From Silene conica (Eukaryota; Streptophyta; Magnoliopsida; Caryophyllales; Caryophyllaceae), in assembly GCA_029255685.2 (NCBI GenBank), contig CM055312.2, positions 50,192,202 to 50,256,201 of the forward strand: a stretch of 64,000 nucleotides of DNA. Reading direction: 5' to 3'. This document shows positions 33,461-44,770 of the stretch, in pieces. The translations under genes were made by a program, and so were the position numbers. The notes below the pieces were generated by a model. The model was given only the letters and a program-made list of their open reading frames with translations. It did no database searches and had not been told where the DNA came from. Every line of letters starts with the position of its first letter. The first letter of the stretch is position 1.

Positions 33461-33475
33461 CCTGCAACGGCGCCA
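33461..33475 (-). other. E2 primer binding site (tRNA-Asp type)
   Basis: The minus strand reads TGGCGCCGTTGCAGG, 5 nt from the LTR end. Confidence 0.92.
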
Positions 33476-33480
33476 AAATT

Positions 33481-33655
33481 TGACACCCGTCGTTGAGGGG
33501 TGCCAAAGATAAGATTTATAAAACCTCAGCTTAAACTAGATAGACTAAGTCAAGGGTCGAACCACAAGGAGACAAAGCTAATAATGTTTGTGAATTTAAA
33601 GTTCATTCAAAGTAACAAAAAGGGGGGTTTTGATTGTTGGGTTGATTGTTTTGAT
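33481..33655 (-). repeat. E2 5' LTR, inner piece
   Basis: Begins TGACACCCGTCGTTGAGGGG and resembles the E1 LTR start in layout (repeat start, CCAAAGATAA, GGGTCGAA, poly-G, TTGTTTTGATT). It is cut by the LINE; the LTR resumes at about 43,702. Confidence 0.85.
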
Positions 33656-34079
33656 TCCAGCCACAAGTGCTTTTTTTACCTGGACCAATAAACAGGAGGA
33701 CCAACATAGAAAGTTCAGCAGACTTGACAGGTTCTTGGTTAATGACAGGTGGAGTCTCTCTTTCCCTGAGATGACTGCTCATTTCCATCCTGAGGGGTTA
33801 CTAGACCATAATCCTTGCATTGTTAGAAATGTCAAGTTGGATGGGAGGAAGAATACCAGTTTTAAGTACTACGATATGTGGAGTACTGCTGGGGAATTTA
33901 AGGCTAAAGTGAAGGGAGTATGGCAACAACAAATTGCAGGAACATTGATGTTCTCTGTCATTAAAAGACTAAAAGATCTCAAACGTGTCCTGAAGGGGCT
34001 TAATAAAGACTGTTATGCTGATGTTGAACTGACTGCTACTAGAAAGAGTATGCAGCTGACTGAGGTGCAGGAAAGCATC
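33656..34079 (+). pseudogene. LINE ORF2, endonuclease C-terminal part
   Basis: FFTWTNKQ, KFSRLDRFLVNDRW and LLDHNPCIV are the late motifs of the exonuclease/endonuclease/phosphatase domain used by L1 elements to nick the target. The LDHNP form of the usual SDH motif keeps the catalytic His. The frame is cut at EVQESI by the SL2 insertion and resumes at 36,675. Confidence 0.88.
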
Positions 34080-34772
34080 TGTAACAACCCGGATTATTAA
34101 ATACAGGAAAAACATAATATAAATGAATATCAGAGTGTAACTCAATGATAACTAGGTTAAGGTGGCGGAAACACATTACCCAATTCCGGATCGATACTAA
34201 AATCCAAACCAAACTAGTTACATTATTCAAAGGTTCTTAATATCTTAAAGCAAAGGTCCTAAACAATTTATTAAGCTCGCTTCGCACATTCCCCAAGCCA
34301 GCATCAACCCAACAGCGACCACCTGAACAACCTGAGAAGGGGTTTGACAATCAGTCGGGAGTAACTAGATGTTCTCCCAGTCATGTTTACAACAATTGAA
34401 TGTAACTAACAATGAATAACAATTGAAATGTAAAACCAGTAAACATGCGAGATCATCTACACTCATGAAACTCAATCAAACTTACCTTCATTTGAAGATA
34501 TATTACGATGATTATGTGAGAATGCAACACAACATGACATGAAAGCAAACTTAGCATACCAAGATATTCTCTACACCAGACAAATAAAACCAACGAACTT
34601 AGACCATATGCGACCACTAGACCATGAACACTTACAACTCAAGTAACTCACGACTCATAGTAACGTAAGGCACAATGCTAGCATTAAAGCATAGCGAATA
34701 TGGTGACACGCAATCCATCGCAACCGAAGGCACAAAGCTATCATCAAAGCATGGCGAATAGAGCGAACGCCA

Positions 34773-35164
34773 CTAGAGCATTTAACTGATGACTCTAGCT
34801 GACAGAGCATTTAACTGATGACTCTGTCGGGTGTGAAGTATTTAACTGATACTCCACGGTACTATGTATAGCGTATCACCACTGCCTATATGCCTAAGAC
34901 CTGGCCAGACCTCTCGATGCATTAACTGTACATCGAACGACACTCGGGACCCAGAACGTTTAACTGACGAATCTGGCCACCCCCGAACATAGACCAAATA
35001 AACCCCCGAAGGGCAGCACTAATTCATTCCGATAGTATTTAACTGATACTACCGTCATCTATTCGACTAGCCAACAAACAAATGAACAGTTTAACTGACT
35101 GTCTAACTCATAAGTGAATAACATCACGACTCAACACAGTAGAACAATTTAACTGACTGTCCAA
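34773..35164. repeat. Hairpin array with TTAACTG loop core (SL2)
   Basis: About eight inverted repeats have TTAACTG in the loop. Examples are CTAGAG/CTCTAG (34,773-34,798), GACAGAG/CTCTGTC (34,801-34,828), GTGAAGTAT/ATACTCCAC with one mismatch (34,833-34,857), CGATG/CATCG (34,915-34,935), CCAGA/TCTGG (34,951-34,976), TAGTAT/ATACTA (35,033-35,051) and ACAGT/ACTGT (35,086-35,102). Stem sequences are unrelated between units. Confidence 0.93.
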
Positions 35165-35269
35165 CTCAAATGCATATAAGTATCTAACGACATATGCAAA
35201 CACAATATTATACAATAACTAAACACAATTGAACATGTGAATCAAGTATAAACAACCAAAGTTACAGTA

Positions 35270-35660
35270 ACTTTAACTATAACATAAGTAATGGATGCGA
35301 GATTATACTAATCTCGACTATAACTTCCATATATGGCTTGAGGTTATAGTAACTTTAGACAAACCTTGACACGGACCTAAAATTATACTTGCAACAATCA
35401 TAACCTTGAGTCATACCTCAGGTTTTCGTTTGTCTTAGCTATAACTTTAACTCGTAATTCAAAGTTATATTAGCTTCAACTATAACTTTAACTCGCAACC
35501 CAAAGTTATATTAACTTCAGCTATAACTTTGACTCGCACGCAAGGTTATACCGCTTCAGCCATAACTTTGAGTAATACTCAAGGTTATACTAGTTTTAGC
35601 TATAACCTTGAATCATATTTTCAAGGTTACACATACTTCAACTATAACCTTGAGCAACGC
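35270..35660. repeat. Diverged TATAACTTTGA / AGGTTATA repeats (SL2)
   Basis: Many alternating TATAACTTT and AAGTTATA words, in both orientations, occur at roughly 25-40 bp spacing, with variant spacers (for example 35,400-35,650). They could form further hairpins. The pattern is looser than in the array upstream. Confidence 0.7.
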
Positions 35661-36674
35661 TCTTGGCCATTAGCCTTGCCGCCATCTAGGGTTTCCTCGC
35701 GAACCCTAGTTGCGCACACGACACCCATAACGACTTATCGACACATTATAATCCATAATTACGATAATAAAATATACATAAATATATGGAGCACAATTAA
35801 TTCATGACAATAAATAATCAAACATGTACTAATCGTACAAACAATCCTTAAATCATATTAATCACATCAATTGGTATAAACACAATTAAAAGAGAAACAC
35901 CTAGTTACCTTTTTAACAATTAATGAAAACCTTCATAAAGAATACGACCAACAAGTCTTGTCTCCGAGACGTGTCAATAATAACCCCAAAAATCAACTTT
36001 AAAGAAAGCGGAAATCCAAATCCTTCTGATAGAAATTGTACGAAACAATAACTCTTTCGAAAACGCCAAAGGGAAAGACATCTTCTTCTTTACCCACAAA
36101 ACAAGAGACCCAAAACGTAGGTCTAAAGGTCCATACAAATAATTCTCAATAAAATACTTTGAATATATTATATTGTAGAGGTAAGAGAAAGGATCGTGAA
36201 AATTTAATTTATGTATGAGTTTGGAAGAATGAAAGATATTCAACAATGAATTCAAAGGGAGAAAAAAGAGCAAAAGAGACGAAAAGGAGGGAGATGTGAG
36301 GCGTGGCAATGTTCACGCACTAAACAAAAGATTGACCTAGTTGCTTGCTAGGTTAAAATCTATTTATAAGGAGATTAACTAATGGGCTTTGGGTCCATTA
36401 GCTCATATAATAGATTATCTGATTACAAATTGGATTGAGCCATATTAAAACGTAAAGAGAACTTGAAATAGAAAAGTAAATATTAAATTAAAATAAATGA
36501 TTATTGCACGGACATTTTAACCCATCCAAAAGTAGATCAAAACGAGGAAATAATAAATTAGAAAGCGGAAGCTATAAATATATATTTCCAAAGTCCATTA
36601 ATAAACTTTGAAATAATTAATTTAAATAAAATACTTTTATAATAAAATATTATTATAAAATACGGGGTGTTACA

Positions 36675-36875
36675 ACATCCATGAAGATCCATCCAATGCT
36701 GATCTGATCCAACAGGAGATGGCTCCCCTAAAAGAGGTAAACTTTTGGGCACAGGCCAGAACTAGCTACTTACAACAAAAAGCAAAAGCAAATTGGATTC
36801 AAGATGGAGATAGTAATACTGCAATGTTTCACAATGTTCTCAAATCTAGATACCTAAGAAATAAAGTTATCCATA
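36675..36875 (+). pseudogene. LINE ORF2, segment between EN and RT
   Basis: WAQARTSYLQQKAKANWIQ and DGDSNTAMFHNVLKSR are the conserved L1 block just upstream of RT (typically WLKEGDSNTKFFH in plants). The frame runs into the Helitron at 36,876. Confidence 0.88.
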
Positions 36876-39800
36876 TCTACTCCCCTTACAAAAATATGAG
36901 GAAGCCTTATTACTGTTCATAATGAACAGTAGTAAGGAACATCACTTTGCTTTATTTGTACTAAAAACGCAGCGTTTGACTCTACAATTATTTCCATCAA
37001 TTGTTCTCCTTACTTTTTCCTCCCTCTCACCTCAATTAAGGAGAACAATACTAACAACATTTCTTCACATCTTCTTCCATTATTCATCATTCTCCATTTC
37101 TCTCCATCTTCTATTATTCATCACCTGAACCCATACTTTGATTTGGGGCACGCTTTGGGTGACAACTGTAGAACTCAAATTCAATGTCTGGGCACGCTTT
37201 GGATGCTTACGGTAACTGATTTATTTGTTTTTGCTATGAGTATACTTTTTGATTTGTTCTTCTTCTGTCACTGTTGATCTATTATTTCTATTTTGAACAT
37301 CTATCTAATTACTACTCGTTTAATGGAGTGTTTATAAGGTGGTCAAACTAATTGTGCATTTAGTTTTGTAAATAAATTTTTGGGTTATGTTTGATGCAAA
37401 GATCATAACTTTATCATAAAGTTTGCATCTTTATTAATTTGGGTATGTTAGGTTTGATTAATTGGGAATTTTGCGTTGAAGGAAATAAATATTTTGATGA
37501 TTTGATTGTGTTTTGGTGGATTTAGTTGATCTACTAATTGGGTATTGATTAAGGATTAAGAATTGAGAATAGAAATAGAAAATGCGAGGGATTGAAGGGG
37601 ATTCATTTATTAAATTTTGGCTGTTAAATATTGGTGAAAAAACCTCGGTTGTTTTGGGTTAATAGAAGAACATTAGAGAGGGGATTAAGGTTGTTTTACA
37701 TGGATTTACAAAGTTAGCTATGGATCAGCATATTGAGAGAAAAAGACCTAAAAACTGTACTTAGGCAAGACAAGACAAGGTGTAAAATCGTCATTGTTAT
37801 TCATGTGCATGCGCAGTTGATCTAATTTATTCAATATGAGACAATAATGAAAATCGTGACAGCTGAATGCTGAATAAATGTATTAGTAATGCCACAAGTT
37901 TCGTTCGAATGTTGAGTGACAACAATCTTAAACTATTAGTTATTTGTGTATTGATTATTTGATCCTTTGAAGGGAGCTTGTTGATTGGTAGAACCAAAGA
38001 GGAGTTGTGCCTTTTTAAGGAAAGGGATTTGGAATTACATGGAGCTGAACTTAGGGCAAAATACTTATCTAGCGTTATGTTATTTGAAGTTAGCCCCGAA
38101 ATTCGGTGTTGCCACCTTTGTGTCTGATAATGGGCAAATAGATGTCTGCAATATAGTTTCATTTTTTTTGAAGGTGCATTTTCTTTTCACCTTTTCACAT
38201 TTCTATATTTGCAAAAAATAAATGTTAGATGCATATGTGCTCTTCGCTGGTTAGTCATTGTGGAGTGATTATTAAGACCTTGGTCCAAAACTAATCAACA
38301 TCTAAATATCCCTTGTCGCTGGTTTGAAGGCCATTTAACTATTAATAATTGATAGGATGATCTTGTGAGTTTAGTGCTTGCATTTGTTTTAACTAATTGT
38401 GACAAACACAAGGCTAACGATGAAGTTAGCAACTTTGTAGCCAGTACGATGAACAACATAGTACTTTGGCTCTAGGAGCTTTAGTATCTTCAAAGTAAAC
38501 CTAACAACCCAACACTAGAAGCTTAATTCAACTAGAAGAGCTTATGTTAGGCTCTTGTTGGGACAAAATACAAGGGGCTATAGATTTGCATTACTTAGAA
38601 TCTGAATTATTGAATAACTCTAGCTTCTTTATTGTAGCTTGTAGGTAAATTATTCATTAATAAAAGAAAGCAATAGCCAACAACAGTTAATTAGCTAACT
38701 ACCTAAGTACTTGCTTTATTGTAAATACTATGAGAATATTAGAGTGTGTATGGATGGAGGTAAAGGGGGGAAGGGGAGGGAAAAGATGCAAATTTCTTTG
38801 TTTTGAATAACAAATAAGGTAGAAGGGAATTCTAATCAAAATCCATGCACCATAAAAAAGATTTGGAGAAAGAACAACACCTCTCCATTCCCCTTACCTT
38901 TCCCTATATGATTATAAAGCTAGGTCTAACGGAATTCAATTGGCATGTTGTACACAGTCAAAAATAGAGGGAAATTTGAAAAACGAGGCAAGATAAGGCA
39001 GTGTAGATGGTGTAATTCAGTGAAGAAGCCATGGTTAATATCAATGGAACATGTTTTGTTGGTATTGAATGAAAATAAGGAGGAAAGGTATGAGAGGATT
39101 ACGAGTTTGTTTAATGTTTTTGGTAAGTCCAATACATGGTATTTAAATTATGGTGTGATTGAAGTGGGGTTAACTTCTTAAAAGGCTATACTAGAAACTA
39201 GGTGCACTTTCTCACTTCCATTTTGCTCCCAAGCCAGTAGGCTTTGCTTGTTTTATTCCTAGCTTTCATTGATTTTGCAGATAAAAGTGAGCACGTTTGT
39301 TTGTGGTTTGTGTTTTTAATCAAAATGACCTTGACAGGTATGAAAGACATGACGATCCCGGCAAATGTTCCGCCTTTATCCATGAAAGAGGTCTGAAGCT
39401 CGTCTCATGGTTAGTACATCTTTATCTAGATCATGTCTGCTGGGGATGGTAGTAAATATGTTATCTAGGAATGTGATTCAGAATTTTGTTTGGTGTTTTA
39501 TTTAAAAAATTAAAGCTACTAAAATGGTATAGGACAACAAATGACTGGGCCAAAGAGAGTATACTTTTTTAGCACAAAAATTGGAGAAAAGCATAATAAA
39601 ATAAAGTTTTTGGTCCATGTCTTTGTATGTAGATCCCCAAATACTTAGCCGAGTAAGATTTGCAGTTCCTGTTACCGTTTTGATGAGCATATATATAACT
39701 TAGTGGCAGGGACGCGACTATACTCACCCATGATGATGCCTTTGCTTGTAAAGGACATAACAAAAGAGGACATGAAGAGGATTGGAGCCACGAAGAAAAG

Positions 39801-41401
39801 GAAAATTCACTGATCAATACGGCCTTCAAAACGGTGATGTGAGTTATTCTATTATATCTATCTTTGAAATAGTAGCATGTTCTATGATTTTGTAGCTATA
39901 TACGCGGCCAGAACAGCAAACCGAACAACCGATAAAAACACTTCAAAGTAACATTGAAGTTAATCAATCCATTACGGATTATGTTATACTCCTTTCACCT
40001 CCGCGAGTAGTTATCTATTGAGACTTTGAGAGATTTTTTTCTTTACTGTCACTTGCAAATATGCAGATAAAGAGGTGTAGTGTGCCATGAACTACTAGGT
40101 AACATTGTAACAACTCTTTTAAGTAGTGACGGTTGTTGTTTTGAGTCAAGTTGTTTCAGCAATTTTGTGGGTCCTTGTACCTTGTTGCACTGTAATTAGT
40201 GTAATTATCTCCAATATCAATTGATTATTGTGACTTTGTTGATGGTACATATAATAAACGGACAAGGAATAGTTGATACAAAATTTCTCAAAGCTGAAGG
40301 AGGGGAATTGGGAGGAGGAGAGAAGGGAGAAGGAAACGAAGAAAGGAAATGATGGAGAGATACGGAAGGGTAGAATAATAAGTGAACAAAAGTGAAGGAG
40401 ATGCAAAGGAAGAGAGGGAAAGGAATATTAAAGGGGAAAAGAGTGATTATGAGAGCAAAAGCGATAAAAGAGACGGGTGGAACAACGTTTCAAGCTACCT
40501 AAGAAATGCGGTAAACTATGTCCACATTCGATATGCATCCAGATTTTAATGGACAATTTCTAGCTAATGTAGAAGTTATCAATGCATATAACCATGTCAT
40601 GGCCATTATCCAGGCTATGTACCAGTATCATGTTCCAGGAAGAAGTCGAAATTCAGGTAACCAAGGAAGAAGTCGAAATTCAGGTAACCAAGCAAGTGTC
40701 TACAGTGTCAAGAAATACTTTTATGGTCCTCAAGTGTGTGTTCTGGCTTTTCCATGTGTTGAAATCCAGAAGGGCGGCAATTAATGGGTCTGTAAATGAA
40801 CGCGTGTGTTAGTAGTCTATTACAGTGTGGTTAGGGTTTGTAATGGGTCTGTAAATGAACGCGTGTGTTAGTAGTCTATTACAGTGTGGTTAGGGTTTGT
40901 AGCGAGTTTGTACGTAAATGCACGCTTGTGTAGCTGCACTTGTGGGTAGTCTTTTTAGGTGTGCTAAGGGTCTGTATGAAAGAGTGTATGTTGGTAATCT
41001 CTGTAATGTGCTGTAAAATAATTTGTTATGATGTTTATGTTTATGTTTGTGTTTTGAATATGCTGTTAGTTTTATTAGGCCTCATCTTGTTTTGCACCAT
41101 TGACATAGCATCTAACTCTTTTCTATTTCACCTGACGTTTAAATTTATATAGACCAATGATTAAGTAGTGAACTTTCACAGAACTAGAATCAATTGTATG
41201 TTATACCACTACAACGGAAAAATAATCTACAAATCATTCCTATTAATTGTGTCTTTAGAGGCCACTACAATAACAAAGATAATAGTTAGATGCGAAGGTA
41301 GAACAAACAACAATAAGAAATGCATGAAGCTATACTAATTCTAATAAGCGACTAACACTAACTTGGGGTACGGCGCGCGGAGCGCGCCGTACAACAACTA
41401 G
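36876..41401 (+). mobile_element. Non-autonomous Helitron
   Basis: The 4.5-kb element starts TCTACTCCCC after an A and ends CTAG before a T, matching Helitron A/T target preference. Just before the 3' end is a GC-rich hairpin (TACGGCGCGC/GCGCGCCGTA with a GGA loop, 41,369-41,391). ACTGTTCATAATGAACAGT near the 5' end is a hairpin also seen in dicot Helitrons. No Rep/helicase ORF is present. Removing it rejoins the LINE reading frame. The interior is mostly noncoding. Confidence 0.93.
37960..40800 (+). other. Helitron interior, possible captured fragments
   Basis: Short open frames at 37,985-38,221, 38,945-39,181 and 40,518-40,784 are not low-complexity and could be captured gene pieces. I do not recognise them. 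A 27-bp unit containing GGAAGAAGTCGAAATTCAGG is tandemly repeated at 40,637-40,690, and a roughly 60-bp unit (AATGGGTCTGTAAATGAACG...) is repeated at 40,784-40,900. Confidence 0.35.
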
Positions 41402-43600
41402 TTGAGGATAAATATGGCAAGACCTGCAAAGATACTGTAAGCATCCAGCAAGCCTTCCTTGGGTTCTATCAGGAACTTCTTGGGGACAGCAAGAAGACAG
41501 AACAGGTGAGGCTAGAGGGACTGCAACAAGGGAATATCTGCAATGCAGACCACCACCAGCTCCTAAATGCCGCTGTTACAAAAAAAAGAGATCAAGGAAG
41601 TAGTGTTTGCCATTCCCATTGATAAAGCCCCAGGTCCTGATGGCTACACCAGTGGTTCCTTCAGAGATTCGTGGGATATCATAGGAGAGGATATTTGCAA
41701 AGCAGTCATGGATTTCTTTCAGAGTGGGCAACTACTTACTCATCTTAATGCCACAAACATTACCCTCATACCAAAGTGTGACAGACCAACTTCAGTGAGC
41801 CACTTCAGGCCCAGAGCATGTTGTAAAATGCTCTACAAGGTCATATCAAAGCTGCTCTGTAACAGGTTGGCATCAGTCCTCCCAGATATTGTTAGTGAGA
41901 ATCAGGGAGCATTTATTAAGGGGAGATCTATTATAGAGAATGTGCTCATATGTCAGGATATCATTCACCTATATGGAAGGAAATCAGTCACCCCAAGATG
42001 TCTATTTAAAATAGACCTGCAAAAGGCCTATGACACAATTGAATGTGACTTTATTGAACAAATCCTTCATGGGATGCAATTCCCACCACACTTTACTGGC
42101 CTGATCTTACAATGTGTTAGAACAACCTCCTTTTCCTTATCTCTGAATGGCTCATCTTTTGGCTATTTCCAGGGCAAAAGAAGATTGAGACAAGGGGACC
42201 CTATTTCTCCTGTTTTATTCACTTTATGCATGGACTACCTATCCAGACTCATCAAGTTTGCTACTGAAAAATGGTCGTTTCAATATCATCCTCTTTGCAA
42301 AAACCTGAAGCTCACACACTTAATGTTTGCAGATGACCTCTTAATGTTTTGCAAAGGCAAGCCTGCTTCTATATGGCTGCTAATGAGAGCATCTTTTTCT
42401 AGTGCTTCAGGACTAAGAATGAATAACACCAAGTCTGAGATCTTTTTTAATGGCATTGATGAGGATACAAGGACTGATATCAAGAAGGTGACTGGGTTTA
42501 GAGAAGGATTATTCCCCTTTCAATACCTGGGGGTGCCTATCCAACCAGGTAAATTATCCAAGAATGACTGCTCATCCTTAACTGAAAAACTTGTAGCAAG
42601 GATTAGAGGTGTGGGGGCTAAGAAACTATCATATGCTGGCAGAATTACACTAATCAACTCAGTCCTAAATACTTTACACAACTACAGGGCACAAATGTTC
42701 ATTATCCCCAAAAGTGTAATCAAGAGAATAGAAGCAATCTGCCGCAATTATCTCTGGGATGGATCCACAGAATACCACAGAGTACCCCTAGTTACTTGGG
42801 AGAGGGTTACTCTATCCAAGGAGCAAGGAGGGTTGGGCATTAAACATGCTGAGTTGTGGAATATAGCCACTGTAGGTAAGCTGGTGGACTAGGTGTTTAC
42901 TCAAGCTGACAGACTCTGGATTAAATGGGTGAATGATGTTTACCTCAAGGAACAAGCCTGGGCTGACTACACTCCTCCTGCTGATGCACCTTGGGTATGG
43001 AAGAGTATCTGCAAAACAAAAGATAGAATAAAAGCTGGGTATAGTGGGGATAACTAGAATAACAGGCCACAGGGTTATACCATAAAGAGTGGTTATGCCT
43101 GGTTGCAAGTCCCTCAACCAAAGAAAGACTGGACTCAGGTAGTATGGAACAGCCGGAATATACCAAAGCACTCAATGATAACTTGGTTGAGAATGCAGGA
43201 GGGAATGAATGTCAAAGCTAAACTAGCTCTGATAGGGTACAGCTCTGATAACTTGTGTTTGCTATGCTAGACTCAGACTGAAACCATTGATCATATTTTT
43301 GAAGATTGCAAATAATCCAGAAGGGTAATGAAGCACTTGAGTAACTGTTTTAATGGAGGAACTCCTACAATGACCAGGATGATCAATGGAAACCGGAAAT
43401 CCAGAGATTGGAAAATCAGATGTGCTATTTTCAATGCATACCACTACAACATCTGGATGTAACGTAATAATGCTTGGATCAATAATCTCTTGATCAGACC
43501 AGAAATGATAGCAAAGAGGATTGAAGATGATATTAAACAAAGGGTGAGGCAGAAGAGGGGGAATGATAATGATCAGGGTGTTGATGAGTAATCTGTTTTG
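41402..43600 (+). pseudogene. LINE ORF2: reverse transcriptase and zf-RVT
   Basis: A frameshift in an A-run near 41,580 precedes the 441-codon open RT region (41,567-42,892). Motifs in order, counted from 41,567, are DKAPGPDGYT (19), FRPRACCKMLYKVISKLL (80), ENQGAFIKGRSI (111), LFKIDLQKAYD (146), RQGDPISPVLF (208), the catalytic FADDLL (254) and YLGVPI. Stops then appear at 42,890 and further on, several likely CAG/TGG to stop changes. The zinc-binding end (ETIDHIFEDC) is still visible to about 43,320. The enzyme would prime reverse transcription at the nicked target. Confidence 0.92.
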
Positions 43601-43701
43601 GTTAACAAATGTCTTTTATGTTTGTAAGGGGATTTGATCCCGGCACCTCTTGTACATTCTTTTGATAGATATATTATACTCACATTTTACCAAAAAAAAA
43701 A

Positions 43702-44770
43702 TAAGATGACAAAATAAAGAAGATGCTAAACAAGGGTAAAAAGGATGATTAGGAACTTCGGTTCCCCATGGCTAGGGTAAGTCAAAATAGGGTAAATAAC
43801 CAAATAACACAATCCCAAGGAATAAAGAATAAACCTTTAGGTCAATATTCTAACCCATCCTTACGATCTTAGGGTTCCTAGTAAAGCACTAAACTTTCGT
43901 TCATAGGGCAAATCCAAGATCGTTGTTAAACTAATTCTAACAATCCTTCAATCTAGAAGAATTAGTTCACCAACAATAATGGAGATTGGTATAAAAATCA
44001 TAATACCTTTAAAACCTAAATTTTGCCATGGTTCCCCTAATTCCCAATCAAAGGGATTAGCTATGCATAATTATAAAACTAATGCTAACAAATTCAAGGA
44101 ACAACATACAAGATAACATACTTGAAAGTAACGATTCAAGAGGGCAAAACATAAATTTGAATAACAATAAAAACAAAGAACAAGGATTTGGATGACAAGA
44201 AGAATTAATTGCATAAACTTACAAACGAACGGAAAACAAGAATCGGATCTGAAAATTGGAGTTCTTCTCCCTAAGTCTAATGAGTTTTGTGCTAATGACT
44301 GCTTAACCTAATAATACTTCACGAGGTTCTCTTAATAGTCTTTTTAATTACATGATTCAAGAAATAAAACCGAAATAAGAAACAAAACAGCCGAGCCCGT
44401 GAACTGGTCGACCGACCGGGCATAGTGGTCGGTCGACCACTTTAGCTATAGGTGAGACATTCTGTAACTGTGCTTTGGTCGGTCGACCACTTGGGCTGGT
44501 CGGTCGACCGTTTCCTGTGTGTTCCATCCTCTAATTAGATTGCACGCATCTCTAGGCTACGAGTTCGGATTCTTGTTTCGTGCATTCCCTTAAGACGGCT
44601 TCCGGAGGACGGTTAAAGCTTGATTTTGCTCACTTTCGCTTGTTCCTACATTTAAAACATAGAAATGCCAAAGTAAATCGTTTCGGGAGGAAAAATAACT
44701 AAAAGTTACAAATATGCATAGAAATACGTGCTGAAACTATAAATAAAATGTATAGTAAATGCACGTATCA
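43702..44770 (-). repeat. E2 5' LTR, outer piece
   Basis: Continues from 33,655 across the LINE and ends TGCACGTATCA at 44,770, the same end as the E1 LTR (TGCATGTATCA). The summed LTR is about 1.24 kb. It contains the GGTCGGTCGACC cluster. Confidence 0.85.
44405..44512. repeat. GGTCGGTCGACC palindrome cluster in E2 LTR
   Basis: Four units: TGGTCGACCGACCG (44,405), TGGTCGGTCGACCA (44,425), TGGTCGGTCGACCA (44,477) and TGGTCGGTCGACCG (44,496), the third and fourth close together. Confidence 0.93.

Larger units (their letters stand above)
34080..36674 (-). mobile_element. SL2: 2.6-kb solo LTR in the LINE
   Basis: The ends are TGTAACAACCCGG and ACGGGGTGTTACA. The flanks GCATC (34,075-34,079) and ACATC (36,675-36,679) are a 5-bp target duplication with one mismatch. 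The LINE frame continues across it (ESI to HEDP). The sequence is related to E4, which lacks its first 800 bp. It contains a hairpin array and, at 35,250-35,680, a run of diverged TATAACTTTGACTC-type repeats. The rest is AT-rich without genes. Confidence 0.9.
33656..43701 (+). mobile_element. L1-type LINE, 5'-truncated, inserted in E2 LTR
   Basis: The sequence starts within the endonuclease domain and ends in ACCAAAAAAAAAA at 43,691-43,701. It is interrupted by SL2 and a Helitron. When these are set aside, the ORF2 order is endonuclease end, RT, then zf-RVT. The target duplication is not evident. E2 LTR sequence continues on both sides (TTGTTTTGATT and AATAAGATGAC), which fixes the insertion. 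Confidence 0.88.
24988..44770 (-). mobile_element. E2: Athila-type Ty3/gypsy retrotransposon with gag, pol and ORF3 (3' end lost)
   Basis: On the minus strand the order is 5' LTR (44,770 to 33,481, split by nested elements), tRNA-Asp primer site, gag, protease, RT, RNase H, integrase, a noncoding spacer and ORF3, then a 3' region cut at 24,988 where E4 abuts. The 3' LTR is not present. In-frame stops and frameshifts show it is dead, but all domains are recognisable. It is the only pol-bearing relative of E1 in the window. Its 5' LTR end interrupts copia RT at 44,771. Confidence 0.9.

Noticed and set aside
37985-39181. Possible host genes in the Helitron
   Set aside because: Frames are under 110 codons, I recognise no domain, and they lie inside a mobile element. 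They are kept only as possible captured fragments.
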